A program made the position numbers and the translations under genes. Shown here piece after piece: positions 10,479-21,558 of a stretch of DNA of 64,000 bases. Positions within the stretch are counted from its first letter, which is position 1, and each line of letters begins with the position of its first letter. Source of the DNA: Oidiodendron maius Zn (lineage: Eukaryota; Ascomycota; Leotiomycetes; Myxotrichaceae). The DNA is taken from positions 868,001 to 932,000 of the forward strand of contig KN832871.1 in assembly GCA_000827325.1 (NCBI GenBank). The letters run 5' to 3'. Under the pieces are notes generated by a model. It saw only the letters and a list, made by a program, of their open reading frames with translations, had not been told where the DNA came from and made no database searches.

Positions 10479-11052
10479 GGTCAGCCCTTGATAATAGAAA
10501 TGAGTGCTGACAAGCCTCGGAGTCTACTAGCTCACTTCCACGATTTCGAATCTGCACCACACAATTTTGATTTCCTTAAATCGGTCTAACAGGTTGTATG
10601 GTGTCTTACTAGAATGATAGAGTAGTATATTTCGAAGAAAATAAATTCAGAATTCGATGGACATTTGAATGCGATATAGTCGGTAAGCTAGGGTTATACC
10701 TTTGAACTAAATAAGAGAACTGCTCGCATACTCCCGGATCGATGGCTATTGCTTGGTTATTTGTATACCCGTAGACAAACTAGGCTGTGTTACTGGTAAT
10801 AGGTGTCATAACCCCATTATTTATGTCGGTGATATATTCTATAAACTTCTGCAAACTAATATATACATATAAATAGATATCTCTTGATATGAATTCCAAT
10901 TGTATAATTCACAGTCGAGACCAGATCACTCATGTCCCTTTCATACCAAGTGCCGGACGCCATACTGCTATAATGCTTCATCACATCAAAACTATTAGTT
11001 AATCACTAACCATTAATCGTCGCCATATAATACCGACTCTTTTTCACTACAG
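10479..11052. other. AT-rich intergenic, nothing recognised
   Basis: About 570 bp of AT-rich sequence between the dead transporter and the 3' end of the GT25 gene. No coding or repeat signal is seen. Confidence 0.5.
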
Positions 11053-12413
11053 TCATGCCTTCTGCTTGGCGTCCGGAAATTGATCCTTCCAATTCGTCTT
11101 TCCGTCTAGCAAAACATCCCAGTTCATCCTTGTGCTCCACCTCACGACGTCGGTATGGGCAGTCTTCTTGTATCCATCCCCATGGTCTGAGATATCGCTC
11201 TCGGCCTGAATTGATCCTGCGGGGCGGTGATGGTGAAACAATGACGGTATAGGCGCGAGGCAGTTATGATATGGCCGCCCATGTGAGCCTTCGCAGTACT
11301 GTCTCAGTAGAAGGTCGTACGCAGCATCTACATTGAGCAGACCTATGGAATGTAAAAGCTTGCGAGCACCAGCTTGAGTGATGGCATAACCAAGAGAACA
11401 AATTCCATCTTGAACGTGGGACACTACACGTGTGTGATCTTCATAACCGTCTTTGAGATCGTCGACGGAGGAGACCGTCCAGAGAAACTGCTTTTGAGGA
11501 ACGGTGGGGTCGTCATGGTGGACAACGCGGCCCTTAGGTATCTTGGCCCCATTTTTGACGGACTTAGAGGGCAGGCGCATTCCACAGTGGCCAACCCAGA
11601 GAAAGTCCCAGTTGTCACCGTATGGAGAGCCTTTAGGGGGGATAGTTGATGGGAGATCATTGAAGGAAAGTTCGGACGCAGGTAGAGCGCCGGGGCTTTT
11701 GGGGCTGGGAAACGTAGAATCTGCATATGATGATGGGTCCTCAGATAGGGGTTGGGTAAGAGCGTGAACAGAGAGCGCAAAGTCTCGAAGTTGATCCCGG
11801 ATTCGAACATCCCAATCCGCATCGTCCTCCAATATCAAGGCCGTTTGGATGTTTAACCGCACCATTCTATTCACCAAATATTAACAAAAAATATACATAC
11901 CTAGAAGTCTAGACGGGACATGGAATAGGAGACGAACTCTTGGATAGTATTCATATGTCCTCGCCAACAGCCTAATACAGGGTCCGGCATGCGTTTATAG
12001 CCTTCCGCAGAAGGAATCGCCTTGTCCGAAATCGTTTCCCCGAGTACGCCATCTATCAATTCTATCGACATATTACTGAGCGCAGCGGACAGGACGATTC
12101 CATCTCGCCTGTCGGTTCGAGCAGGCAGTCCGATGACATATATCTTTTCGAACTAGCGCCAGCATGTTAGAAGTGTGAGGGGATGGGAGGGAAGCAAGTA
12201 ACAAACCCCGAGCGTAGCATTGTTTATATCGTTGATATTAGCATGACGGCCCCCAGGAATGAAGTGCCCGGCTGGTAAAGCTGCTATATTCGGCCCATTA
12301 ATCAGCCATACCTGAAATACTAGAACCACAGAAACGGCGGATGCGAAGAGTAAGATTACAGTATTCGATGGCCGACGAAGAGATGGTGTCAATGGCATAG
12401 TTAGAAGTCCCAT
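11053..12413 (-). CDS. Glycosyltransferase family 25 (LPS-type), exon junction doubtful
   Basis: Type II membrane protein of the fungal GT25 family (galactosyl/hexosyl transfer to cell-surface glycans is the family theme). Exon 1 (12413-12207) encodes a short cytosolic tail, one transmembrane anchor (NTVILLFASAVSVVLVFQVW) and a stem. Exon 2 (12152-11901) has FEKIYVIGLPARTDRRDGI, the family's N-terminal signature, and GCWRGHMNTIQEF. Exon 3 (11866-11053) carries TALILEDDADWDVRIRDQL with the DDAD acidic motif, and NWDFLWVGHCGM. The second junction is a problem. The consensus donor GTATGT at 11900 is immediately preceded by an in-frame TAG, and the only sensible acceptor (ag before 11866) is in the wrong phase. 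Either a small lesion has broken the gene, there is a sequence error, or an unusual splice site is used. Confidence 0.65.
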
Positions 12414-13238
12414 GATTGAAATAGTAGATCTCCCTTGGTGTCGTCTACAATGAAAGGCAGCGACATAGCGACGAAAGACTCGACAGAGGGAAATATCGCG
12501 TGGTTGTTCGCGACCTTGCCTTCTAGTGTTACTAGAGCGGTATCATAATTGGTTGGCCATAGCGAGATGTAAGACACTCGAATTGCATATTCGTATTGTT
12601 AGACAAATCTCTATCAATAGCTCAGAAGGAGAGCCACGTATGAGAATTCTATGTATCAAGTAGTATTCTCCATCTAGATAAGGGGCCTCTGGGATCTTTA
12701 ACTCTAAGTTGGCTCAGCATTTTTTACAACTGACGACATCTCAATCGTCCGTAGTAGTGTCTCTTGGTTGCATTCTTTACAACAATATGATCTGACTCTC
12801 GTTATTTTGCAGTCTCATTTGTAACACTAGAGTGGCATTCTTACTGTCCAATGTAGTACTAGAATCTACGAAATCTGTTATGTTATGTTGCTGGTGAAAA
12901 GACATTCCTATCAAAGGGTTTAGCTGACGAAGAAACTTCATCTCCAATCCAGGGCGCCACGACCACAAGAGGTTAGGATCAGCGTAGGCAGTATTACAGT
13001 CCAGAAAGGCTGTCAATATACATGATACGATGAGTGTTTGTCCTCCAGAGTGGAATGATATTATATCTATTCGTGCCTGATGTGACACATTGGCAGCTCC
13101 TCTCCAGAGTGGTGTCTATTCCATCCCAAGTATACCGATTTCGTCTGAATGGAGATTATGACCCAGTACTCGTACATGCATCAATAAACCGGACCCCCGA
13201 GGAAAATTCTGTTTTAGTAAATTTCATATATCTCGATA
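12414..13238. other. Intergenic; one weak minus-strand ORF
   Basis: 825 bp between the GT25 start and the transcription-factor stop. A minus-strand frame at 12777-13088 (about 100 codons, non-ATG start) has a hydrophobic stretch (LIVSCILTAFLDC) and reads somewhat like protein, but no family was recognised and no splice partner was found. Confidence 0.3.
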
Positions 13239-15720
13239 CTAAGAAAAGAAGAAGGCTGTCTTCTCATCCATATCGTTCACCACCACTGGCGTGATGCCCT
13301 GCATCATGCCATTCCATAGATTCCAATCTGAAGCCGATGAATCCACAGCCGGAAATACTGGTTGCTGGCCATAGGTTTGGCTTGTTACCGCTGGACTAGG
13401 ATCGTACCATCCAAATTGATTAAACTGGCCAAACTGGCCAAACTGATCTGGTGGAAGTGCCTCCGTTTCAGCAGGCCGCTCTATTGATGGCGTACTATTA
13501 TTCCGTTTCGCATTTTGCGACTTTCTCAACAGAAGCTTCTGACGCAACTGAGATATGTATCGGGGTGTATGAATAGGTTGTTGTACTGCAGCCACGTGTG
13601 CCTCCCATGCTTTCACAGTCAAATTCCCAAGAGCGTAGAACAGAACACTCTCCTTCTGCCTGTGAGATGCATATTTATCCCGGTAGTCGGCGCTTTCCTC
13701 CATAGCTTGCCAAGCCCGATCGGTAAGTTCACCTGTCGTTCTCTCCCGTAGAGCACAAACAAGAAATAAATATGCTGGAAACGGGAAATTGGTGTGCATC
13801 TGAAACATAGGTCATTATTACATGATAAAATCCATACAATCTGTCATTGACTATTATGGAATCGAGCTAAGAATTGAGAGGTACAAAGATTATACTTACA
13901 TGCCAAATATACCTCTCTGTTAGTGGGCAAGCCATGATCAGATTATAGTTCTCTACCAGTGTCAGGCTAGAAGATGTTAGTTATTTATCTCGAATATATC
14001 CAGCTTGCCTACCCAAGAAAAAATAATCTATCCTTTTCCGCCTGTGACCTATTGATAGCCTGGTTCGACATAGATTGGGAATGGTCGAGTCCTATTCGAA
14101 GCTTGCAGAGCGATGATTTTGCCATAATGATACACATATAATGCAGTGGTACGGAAGGATCGCAGTAATTTAAGTATTCCTTGTCGATGTGTTGTTCAAA
14201 TTCATCAATTACTTTATCCCTGGACGACAGTGGATCCGCTATCCTTCTGTATTTCGTCTTCCGGAAGAAATCTGCCATCTCGCAGCGAATTCGGAAGTAA
14301 GAGATTTCTGTTAAGCCAGGCCGTTCTGGAGGTGCCGTCCTCATGTCGGGGAATAAGTCGCTGTCGTTAAAATTGAGTGGAATTTTCGTGTTCCAAGTAT
14401 ATGTCAACAACGCTGGGCCAGCCCCAGAGACTTCCGAGGCGCGAGTATCTATGAGAACAATTTGCCACCATAATCGTCGTCTCATCTCGGCTTCAAATGG
14501 TAATAGACCATAATGCGTGCCGTCCGTGGCTAACCCAATTCTCTGGCCCATCCGTACTGCAATGCCACTTAGACAAAATAAAGCACGGGGATCATCTGTA
14601 ATCTGAAGACTAGAAAGCTGCCGCGACATGTATTAGAACAGATTTAAATCGGGAGACCCAAGTAGCTAACTAAGACTTACCAGCAAAAGGACAAAAGCTT
14701 GAAGAACAACTATATCAGTAGACCGGAGGTATTCGGCGTTTTGAAGGGCCTGCTTCGTTCCATCTTGAAACCTCTTGAGAACAGCCATCCTCTCGTCATT
14801 AAACAACTTTCTGCAGTAGTCATCGGTCATTGATACTATAGCCATCGAATATATACCAAACATCAATGCCTCGATATTTCTCGGAATCTGGTCTAAGTTT
14901 GACGTAGCGTCAAGGAGCTGCTGTTGCACGGTCGGAGCATGAACCAGCTTAATGAGGCTATTCACATTGTCCAGAAATGTCTGCCAGAGACGGAATATAG
15001 TCACCGGTGAAGGATGTATCATAAGTGCGGCCTGCGCAGGAGATAATCCAAACACAAAATCTCCACTGCTTGGGATTGCGTCATAAGTCTTCGTAATAGG
15101 CGTCTCATACAGCTCATCATCAGAGGACCCTTGAAGGATCTCCTCTGCATCTCGAAACTGACAAAACAGCTTAGTTTAAGGTTTCAGAGCATTAATTGGT
15201 AACGAGAGAGCCATACCGCTTTGTTCATTCCATCCCAAAGATTGCTATCTGTGTTAGTGACTTTCAAAAAGAAGGGTAGTCAAGAGATGGCTTACTTCTC
15301 CACATGTCGTAAAGATCTCCTGACAGAAAACGGATTCAAAATGAGATGCTCAGAATCCTGATCATTTTCTATGATCTGGTATGCTTCTTGCGACTCTGTG
15401 GTCAGATCTTCGCGGTTGATGGCTTCAATATCAGCCCCATAGCTTCTCAAATGGCGCTCATATCTCCGCAGTCGAGCAAGAAGCTCAGCTTCAGGAAACC
15501 GCTTCTTACGCTTCCGCGGAGGATATTGAGGGGCAGCTTCGCATTTAGCGACTCCAGCCTTAATGCAATTCGAGCATGGCTCATTCCTATCACACCTTAC
15601 TTTACGCTGCTGGCATAGTAGACATGGATGTTTCCTTGGAGCTGGAGCGGGAGTTGCGCCTGGCTTGGGAGTTTCTGCAGCATTAGTTGAGGGCGTCTGT
15701 GAGGATTCATTACTTGACAT
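13239..15720 (-). CDS. Zn2Cys6 transcription factor with fungal-specific TF domain
   Basis: A 720-residue nuclear regulator. Exons: 15720-15296, 15244-15217, 15157-14681, 14617-14013, 13966-13900, 13799-13239; all phases agree. The N-terminal binuclear zinc cluster reads CLLCQQRKVRC, then CSNC and a final Cys (C-X2-C-X6-C-X5-C-X2-C-X7-C), followed by a basic linker (PRKRKKRF) and a short coiled-coil-like segment. The middle is the fungal-specific TF domain, with RMGQRIGLATDG and PFEAEMRRRLWWQIVLID as its hallmarks. Near the C-terminus a 10-bp tandem repeat encodes QFGQFGQFNQFG. The first ATG of the frame is 15720 (MSSNESS); an upstream TTG is not needed. It is divergent from Ytp1. It may have regulated the decayed cluster to its left, but nothing shows its targets. 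Confidence 0.92.
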
Positions 15721-16287
15721 TGTATCTGGTTGCTGCAAGATGGCCCATTAGAAGTCTCTCTCACAATTTTGTTGAAGTGCAACAATATTTCATATATATC
15801 AAGGAACAAAGGCTGGAGCCTATAGGATTGACTGCTTCGGAAGCTTCTATTTTCCGAGACTCCCCTTATCCTAATCTGTGGGTGGCGGCTCTAGTTCGAG
15901 ACTGGGTCGGCTTCCATAACACGCAAGGAGAGACTGAAGTGGGCGGGCAGTAATTTTCGGCTTGAGTGAGCATAAAATTTCATTTTACCAATTTGTGTCA
16001 CGTTTCGAGAAGCGTATTCAATAGGAAGATGCGGACAGTTGTGATTGTGATCACGTGATTAGACCTGTCAACTCCTGAAAGTGTATTCATGTGGCTGTCG
16101 GCAGTGGAATCCTTCGGAGACAGTGCAGGTCAATCTATTTCGCCGCCATTGTTCAACCGACGACTGGCAACATAGATAACCCCTCTACACTCGCACTTCA
16201 GAGAGTGGCACCTCTTGGACCAGGTGGCAACCTCAAGCTCGATCGCATTTGATCTGGCTGTGCTGTGACCGAAACCAGCTTTAAAAC
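15721..16287. promoter_or_regulatory. Divergent promoter, TF gene / ytp1
   Basis: 567 bp separates the transcription-factor start from the Ytp1 start. It contains the palindrome ATCACGTGAT at 16050-16059, a bHLH (Cbf1-type) site, 229 bp before the ytp1 ATG. No TATA element stands out. Confidence 0.6.
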
Positions 16288-17845
16288 ATGCTGAGTCTAA
16301 AGGACCACATCACGCCAGTCCTGGCGGTGGCTGCAATAACCGTCTTCTCAGCAAGCGGAGTCGAGGCACATGGCAACCATGCTGAGGATATCCCAGAAGG
16401 GAAATACATATCGGACGATCCTATTGTACGTCGACGAATGTGAATATGGAAGGCCTCACGTTTAACCAGACTATAGGACTCAGTATTATGGGCACACATC
16501 TTACTGATGATGCTTGCCTTTGGTGTCATATTTCCAACTGGGATGGTCCTTGGTGTAAGTAGACATCGCCGGCTCTATAATTACCTACCTGACGATTAGC
16601 AGATTGTTCGGAATCGATGGCACGTACCATTGCAAGTCTTTGGGACGATGGTTGCGACAGCTGCTTACTTTATGGGACATAAGCACAAGGGACGAACATT
16701 TGCGAAGAATATCCACGCCTCGTTTGCGAATATCTTGATGATCATGCTAATCGTGCAAGTCGTCTTCGGCATATACCTAAAATTCCACCTCGAGAAGGGT
16801 TTCCATGGCAAAATCCGGCGGGTCGCGGTCTACGGACATGGAATCGTCGGAAAGCTGATGCCTGTAGTAGCTTGGGTACAAATGCTATTTGGTGGGATTA
16901 CCGCTTTAGGATTCTGCCATGAGGATCACCTTGGTCAATGCCTGGCGCATTTCATCATGGGTAGCGCTTTTATCGGATACGGCATCATCCTCACCATCAT
17001 CATGCTTGCAGGACAATACTGGTTACGGAGGACCGGAAGATCCCAAGAATTCTTTGACTCTGTTCTTATAGCAGCGTGGGGCTGTGTGAATACATTCACG
17101 GAGCATAAATGGGGCGAGGCCTGGGCCGGCAGTGATATTCAGCACACTACGATGGGTGTTATCTGGTGGTGTGCTGGTCTTGCCGGGATATGGCTCAGCA
17201 GGAAGAAGGATGGAACACCGAAGAGGAACTTTATTCCTGGTTTTGTCATCCTCATTACTGGATGGGCCATGTCCTCCCATCCACAGCATCTGCCACTCAG
17301 CACTATGGTCCATACGTTCTTTGGATACACGCTTATGGCCGCTGGTCTTAGCCGAATCATTGAAATTGCTTTCATCTTGAGAGATGCTAGCACAATTTCT
17401 GAGGATGGAGAAGCCAATAGTTTTCAGTATATTCCTCCATTCGTGAGTGTCATCACCCATATGCTCTGAAACCTTCTAACTGCTTCAGCTGCTTTATGCA
17501 TCTGGACTGCTATTTATGGGCGCAACGGAGGAACAGATGCAACTGGTCTCCGACGCTGGGATAACTCACGTCTCTTACATTCTAGTACTCTACAGCTTCG
17601 CCTTTCTGATGTTCCTCTTCACAAATATGCTTATCCACCTCTACAGCGCAAACTCGAGCCCACCTGTGCCACCCAAGGATGTGGAGGGGACAGAGCAGAT
17701 GCCACGGATGAATGGACATTCCAGGGGCACGGACTCGAGACAGATTAGAGATGCGGAGGAATTCGAGTTGGCTGGATTGATGAGTGACGAAGAGTCACCA
17801 GAGAGCCCAAGCACATTGGGCAAGAACAACGAGCCACATGTTTAA
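16288..17845 (+). CDS. ytp1: Ytp1-like multi-spanning membrane protein (DUF2427 + Ytp1 domain)
   Basis: A 470-residue polytopic membrane protein. Exons 16288-16425, 16477-16554, 16603-17442, 17489-17845. A signal peptide (LAVAAITVFSASGVEAHG) precedes the DUF2427 region (SVLWAHILLMMLAFGVIFPTG, HVPLQ...AAYFMGHKHKG, HASFANILMIMLIVQVVFG, YGHGIVGKLMPVVAWVQM), which resembles cytochrome b561/ferric-reductase-like four-helix bundles with several His residues. The C-terminal Ytp1 domain follows (NTFTEHKWGEAW, DIQHTTMGVIWWCAGLAG, MSSHPQHLPLSTMVHTFFGY). The acidic hydrophilic tail (about 65 residues) probably faces the cytosol. The many paired His residues would suit haem or metal binding; this is inference, since Ytp1 has no settled function. 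Confidence 0.92.
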
Positions 17846-17915
17846 TTAAGCTGGGCTTGCCATAAATCTCTGTTTTGCATTGTGGGACTCCCTTCGTTTG
17901 GAACCTTTTATTTTT

Positions 17916-17948
17916 GAGTTGAGTTGAGTTGAGTTGAGTTGAGTTGAG
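17916..17948 (+). repeat. (GAGTT)6 microsatellite
   Basis: Six full GAGTT units plus GAG, 70 bp after the ytp1 stop and so probably in its 3' UTR. It is a likely polymorphic marker. The rest of 17846-18375 between ytp1 and the rvs161 stop holds no recognised gene. Confidence 0.95.
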
Positions 17949-18375
17949 CAGGTTATGCATTACACGGCGTTGATTCCGGGTAGCAATTAATATATGTCAT
18001 AAAGCTATTTCAAATTGCATATTCTCGTTTGAGTGTATAAGCTTCTACAAGCTATGTGCTACGACGCATATCGTTTTATATTTACGAGGCAACTTAGCAG
18101 TCAATTTTGACAAGACTTAGCGGCGATTCTTATTCACAGTTCTCCGCAAAGGTATTCTACAAAGCTAGATAGAGTGGTATTCTCGAAGTCATTACTGGGT
18201 GTGAACACAGAAAATACCGAGTCCATGAGAGGAGCTGCGGTAAGACTGACAATTAGTTTCGAAGACCATCATATAGAGATATTCCATTGCCGATCCAGTG
18301 TCCAGGCCATTCCTTCTGTAACGCAAGCACCAGACGCCTAAACTCCATGCACTTGTACATTCAGAGTGCTATCCC

Positions 18376-19681
18376 TTAAACAGTACCGCTGATGCTAAGA
18401 CCCCGAATCTCCTGCAGGATCGACTCGACCTTGGCGTCTAGCTGGCCCTGAGCGTACTGCTCGCGGGTGTCCGCATCCAGGTACTGCTGGACTTGAGCCA
18501 TGCGGGAGTATGCTTCGGCACAGAAACGGAGTTGGATCTTGACCAGGGCCTCGAAGCTGGGATCGAGGTAGGGGACGCGAAGGTCGATTAGTTGCGGGAG
18601 CTCGGTGAATAGTTGGTCGTTGAGCTGCTCGTAGGCAGCCTTGGCCATCTCGGTCTCCTTCTCGGCGCGGGGGAGCTTCGTAACGTCCTTGTCCGGCTTC
18701 TCGACAAGCTTCTTGACCTTGGCGCGCATGGCGTCGTAGTCAAGGAGCTTATGGTTGCGCTTTTTTATGCCTGTCCCCAGGTTAACCTCGATCAAGTGGA
18801 TTCGATGCGTCACCTACACTCGTTTATGTCGGGGAAGTATGCACAGAAGCGGGAAATTGGATCTAGGACAGTAGTACTATCAACTGTTAAATTATATCTT
18901 CCTTGCCGCGCGTCACCCACTTACCGGTAGGGGCCGTCCAGAGCCTTGATGGTCTCGGTGTCCAGGTCCTCAACTGCCTGCTTGTAGCTCCGGCTAACGC
19001 CATCCTTGGCCCCTGCATCGCCGTAGAAAGCATCGATTGTTTCGGCGATTCTCATTTGGGAGGCAGTCATGGCTATATTGATCAGCCTAAGCCGTGCCTG
19101 CGAAATTGGAAACGTTGCAAATGAACAAACCTCGCAGGGAGTCCAGGTATCCTTTTGCCTCCTTTTGAAGACGGAGAGCGGCGGCTTCCATGGTTCGATA
19201 ACGACTATGAAACTGTGAGCCTTCGTCTTTCACTAAACTTAATTGGAGATCCTCGACGCCCTATGTCTCTGCCAGGTTGTGAAAGGCGGCTATGAAGAGA
19301 GATCTCAGTGTTGATGGGGATTTCGTCTCCCATAACTCTCTTCAAGACTTCCGCATCTAGTATGGCATTGGCAGTTGCCAATATTTTGGCAATGTGATAT
19401 TGTACAGCGGGTTGAAAAGTTGGTGGTTGCGTACCGTTCCTCCACTTCGTAATCTCGATCATTTGTCTTCTCAACGTGACCTGGCTTTAGTTAGTTTCGA
19501 CGATTCAACGACGAATCAGTCCAGCAGTATCTCATGTGAGCAGAGATCTTGGTACTTACCCGTCTTCATCATCACCTGGGTCGTCGCCCGGTTGACATTC
19601 TTCTTGAAGCCTGGAATGAACTGTCAGCGTGCATGCCGCATTGCAGCAGCTATGGCAGTAAAACACACCTGCCCACGACAT
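18376..19681 (-). CDS. rvs161: BAR-domain protein Rvs161 (amphiphysin-like)
   Basis: A 261-residue N-BAR protein that partners Rvs167 at endocytic necks and cell-fusion sites, bending membrane and supporting actin patches. Seven exons: 19681-19669, 19610-19560, 19480-19435, 19204-19131, 19072-18925, 18876-18818, 18770-18376. Together they read MSWAGFKKNVNRATTQVMM, HVEKTNDRDYEVEERRYRTM, ALRLQKEAKGYLDSLRAM, TTVLDPISRFCAYFPDIN, IKKRNHKLLDYDAMRAK and VPYLDPSFEALVKIQLRFCA, near-identical to the conserved family. Length is typical (yeast Rvs161 has 265). The first exon has only 13 nt and intron 3 is unusually long (230 bp). The C-terminus ends just after the BAR domain, without an SH3, as expected for Rvs161 rather than Rvs167. 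It is head-to-head with alb1. Confidence 0.96.
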
Positions 19682-19935
19682 TATCGTGGTTGCTGTCCCG
19701 TTTCACTGCTATTGATGAGAAGAGTTCTGGGAAAGGGACGCGTAAAAAGCGTGATTGCAGAGGGAGTGTGAATGACGACGTGGATGTTGGAAGACTTGTC
19801 TGACGACTGTGTTGTGGCGGTGCAAGGCGGAAGCGGCCCAACGATGACCCCGCCATGGCTTAGTGAAGTTTATTTCCGACCACGAAATTTGAGAAATTCC
19901 ACGTACCGCAGCTGCAACACCGACAGAGTCCCAGT
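19682..19935. promoter_or_regulatory. Bidirectional promoter rvs161/alb1
   Basis: Only 254 bp lies between the two start codons, so the genes must share promoter sequence. No specific site was identified. Confidence 0.6.
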
Positions 19936-20333
19936 ATGCCGTCCAGAGGCAATCCCAATGTTCCGAGCAAGCAGAGGCGTATTGCTTCTAGGAGGAAGGT
20001 CCAAAGGAAGAATGCAATCAACAAAGTGACAAAGAATCCCAGAGGGAAGGCGAACAGCTCAGTTCTTCATCCTACCAGTGGACCACTTGCGCCGATTTCA
20101 AAGAAGAAAGCGAAAAAATTAGAGAGGGCACAGAACCATGCGAGAGCTCGAGCTATTGAGAAGGCAATGGAGCTAGGGCAAGAGGCCGAGATGATCGGTG
20201 AGTTTAGTCCTCGCTGCTTGATTTATAGTGTCCTGGGCCAATATCAGGAACTGTAGATGCACCCGACGTCACGAACAAGATATCGAAGAAGGAAATTGCA
20301 GGGGAGGAATCAATGGATATCGATATATCATGA
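19936..20333 (+). CDS. alb1: Ribosome biogenesis protein Alb1
   Basis: Small (115 residues) basic nuclear protein. Exons 19936-20197 and 20248-20333. The start MPSRGNPNVPSKQRRIASRR and the block VLHPTSGPLAPISKKKAKKL are the signature of Alb1, which binds Arx1 and helps late pre-60S export and recycling. The second half is a basic helix followed by a short acidic end (ESMDIDIS). The intron has a GTGAGT donor and an ATCAG acceptor, phase 1. The gene is too short for many annotation filters but the family match is clear. Confidence 0.88.
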
Positions 20334-20516
20334 CAGATGCCTAGAATAGAATAATCAGGGAAGAGGATAAATTCTATTAGCTTAGAAAACTGGCGAAAGG
20401 AGTTTTGGGCGATGGCGTTGAAGAGGCTCTATGAATACTCAAAACCCGAACCAGGCTTGCTACTCATGAAAACTTGGTCTCTATACTCAACACTGGACTT
20501 CTTATGCCGTGATAGT

Positions 20517-21558
20517 CTATTCTACAGCTTGAAACTTCGCAATCCACACGTCCATGCTCCTAACTCCACTCTCCCCTCCGTCTATAATTCCTACGGCTGC
20601 ATTAACTGCATCATACATGGCAGCCATGGCAGCCAACTCCTTTTCTGAAACACCTCCTTCTCCCAGGGCCTTGAGCACCTTCTCTCTGTTTCGCAACGTG
20701 TGGCTAACTTCCCAGTATGCATCTAGCAATCCCTCGTTAGACACTCTAAATTCCTGTGCGTAGAGTCGAAGTACGGAGGAGGATTCGGTCACAGAGCGGA
20801 TCTGTGCAGGAGAGAGCACAGTCCGAATATTCCCATGGCCCTCCTCCTTCCTCTTCGCCTCAAGGGACGCCAGAAGTAGTGCGGTGAGCACGTGGGGGTG
20901 GCTCTGGGGCTTCGAGGCGCGGAGGGACCACTCTGCTACGCACAGGCTCTTCGTCCACGAACAAGTGGCAGAGACGAGGGTTGAGAGTTGTGAGGGCGAC
21001 GAGAAATACCAGATGCAGTGGGAAAGAACGACATAGTCGTATTTCTGAGTAGACTGGGGCAGAGAAGAGAGATAGTCTGTGGGATGCGCGTTATAGAAGG
21101 AGATACGATGACCGAGAGGACCCGATGTGATGTATGACTGAGACTGGGAGAGCGTATATGGTGCGCCTAGGGAAAGTATTAGATGCTAGCCTGGGTAGTG
21201 AAGTGGGAGTAAGAGGCGTGAGCCAGTAGATTACCATCCCAGTCCTAATAGGATAAGGCTGGAACGATCATTACAGTACTCATGAGAACAGCATACCATA
21301 ATCCGGGGCCCCCGGATCAACGGCGTCAACATGCCCGCTCTCTCCCACAGCATCAGCGAGAACAATGGTACAGTCGCCTTGGCCACATCCAATCTCCAGG
21401 ACCCTGGAGCCGGGAGTGATACCCCAGAAGGAAACGAGGTCGAGGCGATGATCCATCTGCCAGGCTATGTTCCTAGCAATCGATCCATCTGCAGCTGGGG
21501 GCTTCTGCAGGAAGAGCTTCGTCAAGCTCTGAGCCTTGAGAGACGGACTTGAAGACAT
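20517..21558 (-). CDS. SAM-dependent class I methyltransferase
   Basis: A 303-residue protein from exons 21558-21297 and 21166-20517 (intron GTATGC...CTAG, phase 1). Motif I is VLEIGCGQGDCTIVLAD, with the Gly-rich SAM loop and an acidic residue downstream (HVDAVDPG). Motif post-I/II is YDYVVLSHCIWYFSS. The C-terminal half is helical. The start MSSSPSLKAQSL is the first ATG in the frame that leaves a normal methyltransferase N-terminus; an upstream in-frame Met would add a hydrophobic segment without family support. The substrate is unknown; the domain type is used for small molecules and lipids as well as proteins. It lies tail-to-tail with alb1 (183 bp) and divergent from pdeA. Confidence 0.85.

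Noticed and set aside
12777-13088. About 100-codon minus-strand frame with a hydrophobic stretch
   Set aside because: Non-ATG start, no family, no splice partner; mentioned only as a weak ORF in the intergenic entry.
17745-17960. Minus-strand frame with NSTQL repeats
   Set aside because: It is the translation of the (GAGTT)n microsatellite and the ytp1 tail in antisense.
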